Assembly: GCA_029267975.1 (NCBI GenBank) | Contig: JAJUHH010000188.1 | Location: 1 to 6,210, forward strand | DNA length: 6,210 bases | Direction of reading: 5' to 3' | DNA from: Clostridiales bacterium | GTDB lineage: Bacteria > Bacillota > Clostridia > Lachnospirales > Lachnospiraceae | Part shown: positions 1 to 5,326 of the stretch, piece by piece | Layout: every line of letters starts with the position of its first letter | How positions within the stretch are numbered: position 1 is the first letter of the stretch | Translations under genes and position numbers: made by a program | The notes under the pieces: generated by a model | Databases searched by the model: none | What the model saw: only the letters and a program-made list of their open reading frames with translations | What the model was told of the DNA's origin: nothing

Positions 1-50
1 AAAGCTGGATCACGCTTGCCACAATTTTTCATTTCTTGTATTTTCTTCAT
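1..50 (-). CDS. Possible 5' end of a divergent gene (partial, runs off left edge)
   Basis: On the minus strand an ATG at 50 opens a frame that stays open to base 1 (16 whole codons, beginning MKKIQEMKNCGKRDPA). In-frame alternative ATGs lie at 68 and 32. A good minus-strand promoter (TATAAT at 74-69, TTGATA at 98-93) sits just upstream; its expected start near 62 would favour the ATG at 50 or 32 over that at 68. Against it: no clear Shine-Dalgarno precedes any of these ATGs, and 16 codons are too few to assign a family. If real, it would share the Fur-like operator with the plus-strand operon and could be a regulator or another uptake gene. Product unknown. Confidence 0.3.
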   Translation of the reverse strand, partial: MKKIQEMKNCGKRDPA

Positions 51-78
51 TGACAGGAAGATTTTCATATTATATCAT
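50..78 (+). promoter_or_regulatory. Sigma-A-type promoter of the transporter operon
   Basis: A perfect -35 TTGACA at 50-55 is followed after 17 bp by TATCAT at 73-78 (5 of 6 to TATAAT). Transcription would start near 84-86, leaving a leader of about 105 nt before the ATG at 191. The start point falls inside the Fur-like box at 83-103, a typical place for a repressor. It is the only strong promoter seen on the plus strand, so it probably drives the whole operon. Confidence 0.7.
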
Positions 79-98
79 CAATTAAGAATGATTATCAA
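69..98 (-). promoter_or_regulatory. Divergent minus-strand promoter
   Basis: Read on the minus strand, TTGATA (98-93) and a perfect TATAAT (74-69) are 18 bp apart. A second TTGATA lies at 104-99, but with too long a spacer. The -10 overlaps the -10 of the plus-strand promoter, and the -35 lies inside the Fur-like box, so one bound repressor could block both directions. Whether a gene is expressed leftward depends on the partial frame at 1-50. Confidence 0.45.
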
Positions 99-103
99 TA
101 TCA
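83..103. promoter_or_regulatory. Fur box (ferric uptake regulator operator)
   Basis: Read on the minus strand, bases 102-84 match the classical 19-bp Fur box GATAATGATAATCATTATC at 16 of 19 positions. The site also reads as two overlapping 7-1-7 motifs (TGATAATnATTATCA), each 12 of 14, at 83-97 and 89-103, offset by 6 bp. This is the known arrangement for two Fur dimers on one box. It covers the expected plus-strand start site and the minus-strand -35. Expected behaviour is repression when iron is plentiful. A PerR or Zur site is a less likely alternative, since those boxes are related to Fur boxes. Confidence 0.7.
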
Positions 104-113
104 ACAGTTCTGT

Positions 114-128
114 CTATAATCACTATCA
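114..128. promoter_or_regulatory. Second, weaker Fur-like box in the leader
   Basis: This stretch matches the 7-1-7 Fur motif at 11 of 14 positions: left half 5 of 7, right half 6 of 7, with ACTATCA against ATTATCA. Its centre (121) is 25 bp from the centre (96) of the downstream register of the main box. It lies in the transcribed leader, where an extra Fur dimer could act as a roadblock. AT-rich DNA gives such matches by chance, so it is only suggestive. Confidence 0.35.
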
Positions 129-177
129 GGATGAAGATTTGCATTATAAGAAGAAATGGCTGTTATTGATATAAGAA

Positions 178-183
178 AAGGAG
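178..183 (+). promoter_or_regulatory. Ribosome binding site of the first ABC gene
   Basis: AAGGAG ends 7 bases before the ATG at 191. It is a near-perfect Shine-Dalgarno at ideal spacing and fixes the start of the first half-transporter. Confidence 0.8.
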
Positions 184-190
184 TTATCAC

Positions 191-1780
191 ATGCTTGAAA
201 AGAGACTAATCAAGGAACTTAGTGCTTCCACAAAATATGTTAAGCTGAATGTTTTATTTCAGTGGATCAAGCTGGCTGCAAATGTAGTGTTTATCATGAC
301 AGTAGGTATTACGCTTCAATCCCTCTTACAGGGGAGCGGACAAATATCATTCCTTACGACTGTGCTCCTATGCGGTGCCATGATTGCAGTAAGATTTGGG
401 GCTACCATTGCTGCAAACAGAATGTCCTTTAAGGCAATCGCCCAGGTGAAGGCGCATTTAAGAGACCGCTTATATGAAAAATTAATTAAGATCGGCATAT
501 CTTACCATCAGGAGGTGGCAACCTCAGAAGTGGTACAGATTGCTGCGGAAGGTGTAGAACAGCTTGAGATCTATATGGGTCGATATATGCCCCAGTTTTA
601 CTATAGTATGCTTGCTCCCCTCACCCTATTTCTTATTATCGCCCCCTTTAGCTTTAAGTCTGCCATCATTCTCTTATTATGTGTGCCCTTAATACCACTG
701 TCTATCATAGCATTTCAGAAAATAGCCAAGAGGATAATGAAGAAATACTGGAATACCTATGCGGATCTTGGTGATACCTTTTTAGAGAATATTCAAGGTT
801 TAACCACTCTGAAGATCTACCAGGCCGATGAAATGAAGCACCAGAAAATGAACGAGGCAGCAGAAGGCTTTCGTGCTATAACAATGAAGCTTTTGAGAAT
901 GCAGCTGAACTCCATCATTATCATGAATGTCATCGCTTTCGGAGGAGCAGCAATCGCAATTATTGTTGCAGCTTCCGAGTATCGGGCAGGGAATATTGTA
1001 TTCTGGCAGGCCTTTGCCATTATCCTGCTGGGTGCAGAGTTCTTTATTCCTTTGCGTCTGTTAGGTTCCTATTTCCATGTGGCTATGAATGGTACAACGG
1101 CCTGTGATAAGCTATTTCGTATACTTGGCTTGGCGGATAAGAAGACTGAGGAGGCCAACAGCAAACACAATGTTAATTTCGATGAAGTATCCCTAACTCA
1201 GGTTGATTTCGCCTATGGCGATCAGGAGCCGGTACTGAAGAAGGTATCTTTATCAGTGAAAAAGGGAGAGTTTATCTCCGTGGTTGGTCCCTCCGGCTGT
1301 GGTAAAAGTACAATTGCCAGCCTGATTATGGGGAATAATACAGGATATAAGGGAAGTATCACCATGGGTGGTGTGGAAGCAAGCAAGATCAGTGAAGCAC
1401 TGAAAATGAAGAATATGACCCTGGTAACCCATGACAGCTTTATCTTTAAGGGAACAGTGAGAGAGAATCTGCTTATGGGAGATTGCACAGCCCCCGATGA
1501 GAAGCTGCTAAAGGCTTTAGATATGGTCAATCTAAAGGACTTCATCCTCTCAGAAGGTGGACTTGATTTTATGCTGACGGAACAAGGCAGTAATTTATCC
1601 GGTGGTCAGAAGCAGAGACTTGCAATTGCCAGGGCACTCCTTCACGACAGTGATATTTATATCTTTGATGAAGCAACCTCCAATATTGATGTGGAAAGCG
1701 AGAACATGATTATGAAGCTGATTAATGATATGGCGGCAACAAAGACAATTATATTAATCAGTCATCGCCGGCAAACGTAG
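191..1780 (+). CDS. ABC half-transporter, permease-ATPase fusion, CydD-like (frameshifted near 3' end)
   Basis: Exporter-fold ABC half-transporter: a membrane domain with about six helices (roughly residues 21-292) followed by a nucleotide-binding domain (about 333-529). Visible motifs are Walker A GPSGCGKST (366-374), signature LSGGQ (469-473), Walker B IYIFDEA with D493 and E494, D-loop SNID (497-500) and H-loop H525. The Q-loop position reads VTHD, so a histidine (H414) replaces the usual glutamine. It almost surely pairs with the half-transporter encoded next to form a heterodimer in the cytoplasmic membrane. As read, the protein is 529 residues and stops just after the H-loop. The missing tail lies downstream in another frame (to 1935), and joining it would give 581 residues. 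The substrate cannot be read from sequence; the Fur box and ECF genes suggest an iron compound. Related architectures include CydDC, YbtPQ and IrtAB. The family call is firm; the CydD label is only by resemblance. Confidence 0.85.
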   Translation: MLEKRLIKELSASTKYVKLNVLFQWIKLAANVVFIMTVGITLQSLLQGSGQISFLTTVLLCGAMIAVRFGATIAANRMSFKAIAQVKAHLRDRLYEKLIKIGISYHQEVATSEVVQIAAEGVEQLEIYMGRYMPQFYYSMLAPLTLFLIIAPFSFKSAIILLLCVPLIPLSIIAFQKIAKRIMKKYWNTYADLGDTFLENIQGLTTLKIYQADEMKHQKMNEAAEGFRAITMKLLRMQLNSIIIMNVIAFGGAAIAIIVAASEYRAGNIVFWQAFAIILLGAEFFIPLRLLGSYFHVAMNGTTACDKLFRILGLADKKTEEANSKHNVNFDEVSLTQVDFAYGDQEPVLKKVSLSVKKGEFISVVGPSGCGKSTIASLIMGNNTGYKGSITMGGVEASKISEALKMKNMTLVTHDSFIFKGTVRENLLMGDCTAPDEKLLKALDMVNLKDFILSEGGLDFMLTEQGSNLSGGQKQRLAIARALLHDSDIYIFDEATSNIDVESENMIMKLINDMAATKTIILISHRRQT

Positions 1781-1935
1781 TGAAGGCAGACCGGATCTAT
1801 GTGCTTCATCAGGGTACTGTGAGGGAATGTGGTAATCATGAGGAATTACTCCAGCGAAAGGGATTATATTATGAACTTTATCAACAACAGCAGAGTCTGG
1901 AGAAGTACGGAAGGGGGATGGAAGTAATTGCGTAA
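1769..1935 (+). pseudogene. Out-of-frame C-terminal tail of the first ABC half-transporter
   Basis: After the H-loop codons (SHR, ending at 1768) the original frame reads RQT-stop. From 1771 the -1 frame continues as ANVVKADRIYVLHQGTVREC and on through NHEELLQRKGLYYELYQQQ to a TAA at 1933-1935. This is the standard end of an ABC ATPase domain. Inserting one base between 1769 and 1770 (CG to CTG) restores the common SHRLANV and an unbroken 581-codon gene. The change is thus best read as a one-base deletion or sequence error. The 54-codon tail has no start of its own. The restored frame would overlap the next gene by 8 bp. Confidence 0.85.
1911..1930 (+). promoter_or_regulatory. Ribosome binding site and TTG start of the second ABC gene
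   Basis: A purine-rich AAGGGGGA (1911-1918) lies about 10 bases before a TTG codon at 1928-1930. TTG overlaps the end of the restored first gene (ATT GCG TAA, 1927-1935), an overlap typical of translational coupling. The first in-frame ATG, at 1994, has no comparable binding site and would remove the basic N-terminal helix, so TTG is preferred. Confidence 0.6.
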
Positions 1936-3601
1936 GCATGCCATATTCATCTTTTTAAAGTTAATTAAGCTGGTAAAACCCTTGACCCATATCATGTTGG
2001 GGACAATTACCCTTGGAAGCATCGGCTATCTATCCTCTATCGCTATTACAATCCTAGGAGGATATGCACTGCTGAATGTCTTTGGGATCAATACCGGGAT
2101 CAGCAATTCAAGCATAACAGTAACTGTATTGCTGTTAGCGCTTGTCTTGTCTGTAGCCAAATACTTAGAACAACTCAGCGGGCATTTTATCGCCTTTAAG
2201 TTATTAGCGGTGATCAGAGATAAAGTGTTTGGAGCCTTAAGAAGACTTGCACCTGCTAAGCTGGAGGGCAGGGATAAGGGTAATCTGATCTCCATATTAA
2301 CCTCAGATATTGAATTAATTGAGGTGTTTTATGCACACACCATAGCTCCTGTATCCCAGGCGATTATCTGCTCAGCGCTCCTGATTGCTTTTATGTGTAC
2401 TTTCCACTATACCTTAGGTATTATCGCGTTTCTTGCTTACCTTCTGGTAGGAGTCGTCACTCCTTATATCAATACAAGGCTGGGGCGCAGGGCAGGACGC
2501 GAGTATAGAAGCGGCTTGGGGGAGCTTAACAGCTATTTGCTGGAAAGTCTGAGAGGATTGAAGGAAATCCTGCAGTATGGTCAGGGAGAAAACAGAAGAT
2601 CAGAGATTGCCAGAAGGTCTGCAGAGATTAGCGCAAAGAATAAGTTATTAAAGAATAAGGAAGGAGAAGCAGCAGCCTTTACCGACCTGCTTATCTTAGG
2701 CTTTGGTCTCATTGTATTGGTTACCGGTATCAGCCTATATGATGCAGGGAAGATTGCCCTGGGTGATGTAGTAATCAGTACCATAACCATGCTTGACTCC
2801 TTTGGTCCCGTAATCGCTTTAAGCGCTCTTTCCAATGACCTACTGCAAATGCTTGCAAGCGGAGAACGGGTTCTTCAGATTCTTGAAGAAGAACCTATGG
2901 TTGAGGAAGTTGAAGGGAAATATTCCCTTAATAGAGAGAAATTCAGTGGCATAGAGTGTGATAAAGTAAGCTTTGCTTATGATAAGGAAACCATCCTTGA
3001 TCATGTCAGTGTTTCCCTGCCTAATAATAAAATCATAGGTATCCATGGCGCCAGCGGCTCTGGTAAATCTACACTTTTAAAGCTTCTGATGAGATTCTGG
3101 AAGGTAGATCAGGGCAGGATAAGCTTTATGGATGAGGAGCAAACAGATGTAAATCTGATTAATACCAGCTCCTTGCGAGAAATGGAAAGCTATGTGACCC
3201 AGGATACTTATCTCTTCCATGATACCATCTTGGAGAATATCCGCATCGCAAAGCCTGATGCGACCAAAGAGGAGATTGTGGCTGCAGCTGCGAAGGCTTC
3301 CATCCATGATTTTATTACATCTCTTCCAAAAGGCTATGATACAGCGGTAAGCGAACTTGGAAGCAGCCTCTCCGGCGGGGAGAAGCAAAGAATTGGACTT
3401 ACAAGAGCCTTCTTACATAATGCACCGGTGCTGCTCTTAGATGAACCGACCAGTAACCTGGATAGCTTAAACGAGGGAATTATCTTAAAAGCCATAGAAA
3501 AGGAATGTAGCAATAAACATGTGGTCCTGGTATCCCATAGAAAATCTACCTTAAGTATCGCTGATTATACTTATGAGATGGCCAGCGGCAGAGTATCTTA
3601 A
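1928..3601 (+). CDS. ABC half-transporter, permease-ATPase fusion, CydC-like
   Basis: Second exporter-fold half-transporter, 557 residues from a TTG start. The N-terminal membrane domain (about residues 19-300) has six hydrophobic segments. The ATPase domain (about 340-557) carries Walker A GASGSGKST (374-382), a normal Q-loop glutamine (Q425 in VTQD), signature LSGGE (481-485), Walker B VLLLDEP with D505 and E506, and H-loop H537. All catalytic residues are present, so this subunit looks intact. It ends soon after the H-loop with a short tail, which is normal for it. It follows the first half-transporter with an 8-bp overlap of the restored frame and should be its heterodimer partner. The N-terminus resembles proteins usually labelled CydC or 'amino acid ABC transporter ATP-binding/permease'. 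No cytochrome bd genes are nearby, so a role in heme, thiol or siderophore movement is possible but unproven. Confidence 0.88.
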   Translation: MRKHAIFIFLKLIKLVKPLTHIMLGTITLGSIGYLSSIAITILGGYALLNVFGINTGISNSSITVTVLLLALVLSVAKYLEQLSGHFIAFKLLAVIRDKVFGALRRLAPAKLEGRDKGNLISILTSDIELIEVFYAHTIAPVSQAIICSALLIAFMCTFHYTLGIIAFLAYLLVGVVTPYINTRLGRRAGREYRSGLGELNSYLLESLRGLKEILQYGQGENRRSEIARRSAEISAKNKLLKNKEGEAAAFTDLLILGFGLIVLVTGISLYDAGKIALGDVVISTITMLDSFGPVIALSALSNDLLQMLASGERVLQILEEEPMVEEVEGKYSLNREKFSGIECDKVSFAYDKETILDHVSVSLPNNKIIGIHGASGSGKSTLLKLLMRFWKVDQGRISFMDEEQTDVNLINTSSLREMESYVTQDTYLFHDTILENIRIAKPDATKEEIVAAAAKASIHDFITSLPKGYDTAVSELGSSLSGGEKQRIGLTRAFLHNAPVLLLDEPTSNLDSLNEGIILKAIEKECSNKHVVLVSHRKSTLSIADYTYEMASGRVS

Positions 3602-3643
3602 AGTAAGAGAATCTTAAAGTTATAGGGTCTTAAAGTAAGTGCT
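3596..3643 (+). repeat. Three tandem copies of a 16-bp repeat
   Basis: TCTTAAAGTAAG starts at 3596, a variant TCTTAAAGTTAT at 3612, and TCTTAAAGTAAG again at 3628. The period is exactly 16 bp and the first 9 bases are identical in all three copies. The first copy supplies the last codon and stop of the second ABC gene (TCT TAA). The remaining 4 bases of each unit differ. It looks like a small tandem duplication spreading from the gene end; no function is evident. Confidence 0.75.
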
Positions 3644-3740
3644 GCTTAGGCTGGATAAGATTACATAATCCTTCAGGTGAGGTGAAAAGAACTTCAGAGT
3701 AAGAAAAGGGTATGAAAGAAGAGAATAAGAGGTTTGCTAT
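3602..3740 (+). other. Intergenic gap between the ABC pair and the ygbA-like gene
   Basis: This 139-bp stretch holds most of the tandem repeat and then purine-rich sequence. A weak GGAT/ATCC pairing (3653-3656 with 3668-3671) has no T-run after it and is not a terminator. I see no convincing promoter, so the downstream genes are probably transcribed by read-through. AAGAGG at 3727-3732, 8 bases before the ATG at 3741, is the binding site of the next gene. Confidence 0.5.
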
Positions 3741-4061
3741 ATGAATATTGAGGAGAAGAGAAATAAAGAGAAAATAATTGTATCCAGGATGATAGCAATC
3801 TTTTGCAAAGGTCAGAAGCATGAAGCAGGAAAAGGCCAATTATGTGAGCGGTGTAAGGAATTACAAGACTATGCGATGCTTCGTACCGAGCTCTGCCCTT
3901 TTATGGAGACAAAGACCTTTTGCAGCAAATGCAAAGTTTCCTGCTATAAACCGGTCATGAAGGAGCAGATTCGCAAGGTTATGAGATATTCCGGTCCCAG
4001 ACTTATGATCTATCATCCTGTCTTAACCATAAAACATTTTATGTTAGATAGGAAGAAGTAA
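3741..4061 (+). CDS. YgbA-like 'nitrous oxide-stimulated promoter' family protein
   Basis: A small soluble basic protein of 106 residues with seven cysteines: C22, C35, C38, C52, C61, C64 and C68. The two clusters read CERC (35-38) and CSKCKVSC (61-68), followed by CYKPVMKEQIRKVMRYSGPR and a HP.L...H end. This pattern matches what I recall of the YgbA_NO family (E. coli YgbA, about 117 residues), whose gene belongs to the nitric-oxide-responsive NsrR regulon. The biochemical role is not settled; the spaced cysteines suggest metal or iron-sulfur binding. The start is supported by AAGAGG 8 bases upstream. It lies between the ABC pair and the ECF genes, on the same strand and only 42 bp before the S component. 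This points to a role linked to iron handling or to protection of an Fe-S or Fe-NO species. No membrane segment or signal peptide is seen. Confidence 0.8.
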   Translation: MNIEEKRNKEKIIVSRMIAIFCKGQKHEAGKGQLCERCKELQDYAMLRTELCPFMETKTFCSKCKVSCYKPVMKEQIRKVMRYSGPRLMIYHPVLTIKHFMLDRKK

Positions 4062-4103
4062 GTTGTCATATATCCTAGAAAGAAGAAAGGTAGAAGTAGA
4101 CTT

Positions 4104-4646
4104 ATGAAGCTAAGTAAATTTACCGTGAAAGATATTATATTCATTGCAATTATGGCAGCTGCCTTAGTGCTAGCAGGAGGACTTGTCATGCCTCTTGTAA
4201 TGTCCAATAAGCTTTTCGGTTTGAGGAATATGGCCTCTGCCATCCTATATTCTATCTTAACGATGATTGCCTTGATGAAAGTGAAGAAAATAGGAACACT
4301 GTCACTCCTGGGACTGTTTCATGGATTTGTGCTATTAATGATGGCACCTGTTATGTTTTTTAATATGGTCTTTGGTTCCCTGGTTAGCGAATTGATTACC
4401 TGGCTGATCTATAAGAACTATGAGAGTGATCAGGCAAAAGTATTTGCAGCAACAATCTTCATACCAATGACCCTTCCTACAACCTTGATATTTACCATGC
4501 TTATTCATGGACAGAGCGTGAAGGATATCATTGATCGACCTATGGTATCTCTTGCTTTGTGTATCGCAACAGTGCTTTTAAGCTATATCGGCACAAAGAT
4601 AGGCCAGAAGCTGGGGAGAGAGTTGCAAAAGGCAGGAAAGATTTAA
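4104..4646 (+). CDS. ECF transporter S component, MptD/Trep_Strep-like (substrate-binding membrane subunit)
   Basis: A very hydrophobic 180-residue protein with about six likely membrane segments (near 10-32, 42-60, 65-85, 86-104, 113-134, 147-165). Its basic N-terminus (MKLSKFTVKD) and basic tail are usual for ECF S components. It is followed directly by EcfT and the ECF ATPase, which identifies it as the substrate-specific subunit of a self-contained ECF importer. Length and style fit the MptD/Trep_Strep group of S components, whose substrate is not firmly known. The ribosome binding site is poor: AAAGG at 4086-4090 is 13 bases from the ATG. The stop TAA shares its last A with the ATG of EcfT (TAATG), so the two are translationally coupled. 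The substrate is inferred to be an iron compound only from the operator and neighbours. Biotin, riboflavin and folate S components look different. Confidence 0.72.
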   Translation: MKLSKFTVKDIIFIAIMAAALVLAGGLVMPLVMSNKLFGLRNMASAILYSILTMIALMKVKKIGTLSLLGLFHGFVLLMMAPVMFFNMVFGSLVSELITWLIYKNYESDQAKVFAATIFIPMTLPTTLIFTMLIHGQSVKDIIDRPMVSLALCIATVLLSYIGTKIGQKLGRELQKAGKI

Positions 4647-5326
4647 TGGAAAAATTGTATGTGAAAAACCCTATTTATCCACTGATCAGCCTGGCGTCGG
4701 GGCTGCTTGTATTTTGCGTCGGTTTACTTGTTTCCAAAAGGATGTCATTGATTTACCTGCTGATCGCAATGACTGTAATATATATTCTGTTCGGGTATAC
4801 AAAGGTTCTGCTAAAAGCAATCCCTATGTTTGCGGTGATCGGTGCTATCGTTGGGGCAGGAGCTGCCCTGACCAGCCAAAGCCTCATGGTTGGCCTGCAA
4901 ACCCTGGGAAGAATCCTGCTCTTAGCTTATGCTTCTGTCATTATGGTGGCACTTCCTCCGGTGAACCTAACTCGGAATTTCATTGCTCTGGGATTGCCAA
5001 GGATACTGACCTTAGGTATGTTGGTTACGATCCGTTTTGTGCCCATACTGATCAGTGAAATCAAACAGATCAGTGAAGCAATGAAGACAAGAGGAGCCAA
5101 GATCAGTATTTTTAACCTTTCCTATCTGTATCGGGCTTTTTTGGTCCCCTTCCTAATGCGGATTATCAGCATGTCAGACATCATGGCCATCTCCATTGAA
5201 ACAAGAGGATTTGTGCTGTCGGATCAATCAAAGGTAGTTTATAAGCAAGTAAGACTTTCAAAGAGGGATATTGCCTATGGTCTTTGTATCTTAGGAGTAA
5301 TGACAGGAGTGGTGCTATATGGATAA
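4646..5326 (+). CDS. ecfT: Energy-coupling factor transmembrane protein EcfT (CbiQ family)
   Basis: A 226-residue membrane protein of the EcfT/CbiQ family. It links the S component to the ATPases and passes on the force of ATP hydrolysis. Hydrophobic segments lie near 10-29, 34-50, 57-76, 85-104 and 207-224. The two short coupling motifs, usually Ala-Arg-Gly-like, are seen as MKTRGA (146-151) and IETRGF (184-189), in the cytoplasmic helices that dock on the ATPase grooves. I chose the ATG at 4646 because AGGA (4634-4637) lies 8 bases upstream and the codon overlaps the S-component stop. An upstream in-frame ATG at 4559 lies deep inside the S gene and is rejected. The 3' end overlaps the ATPase gene by 8 bp. 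The ecfT symbol is a family-level label; the protein likely serves only this transporter. Confidence 0.87.
   Translation: MEKLYVKNPIYPLISLASGLLVFCVGLLVSKRMSLIYLLIAMTVIYILFGYTKVLLKAIPMFAVIGAIVGAGAALTSQSLMVGLQTLGRILLLAYASVIMVALPPVNLTRNFIALGLPRILTLGMLVTIRFVPILISEIKQISEAMKTRGAKISIFNLSYLYRAFLVPFLMRIISMSDIMAISIETRGFVLSDQSKVVYKQVRLSKRDIAYGLCILGVMTGVVLYG

Noticed and set aside
131..169. Leader peptide of 12 codons in the 5' leader (ATG at 131, TGA at 167-169)
   Set aside because: No ribosome binding site at a usable distance, no run of a single regulatory amino acid, and no attenuator-like hairpin plus T-run before 191.
1763..1775. Programmed -1 frameshift joining the two parts of the first ABC gene
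   Set aside because: The bases around the junction (CATCGCCGGCAAACG) hold no X-XXY-YYZ slippery heptamer and no homopolymer run, and the stop follows at once. A simple one-base loss restores a standard family sequence.
191..3601. True CydDC of cytochrome bd assembly
   Set aside because: The fold and order resemble CydD then CydC, but no cydA or cydB is in the window, and the neighbours are Fur-like and ECF elements. The gene symbols were therefore withheld.
3596..3643. CRISPR array
   Set aside because: The units are contiguous 16-bp tandem copies without spacers of normal length.
3653..3671. Hairpin terminator after the ABC pair
   Set aside because: Only a 4-bp GGAT/ATCC stem with an 11-base loop and no following T-run.
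4559..4645. Upstream ATG at 4559 as the start of EcfT
   Set aside because: It lies 85 bases inside the S-component gene and adds a non-hydrophobic, unfamily-like extension. The ATG at 4646 has a good binding site and a TAATG overlap.
4714..5058. Plus-strand 114-codon frame inside ecfT
   Set aside because: It is fully inside a clear membrane protein gene, in another frame, and its translation has no family features. It is a shadow frame.
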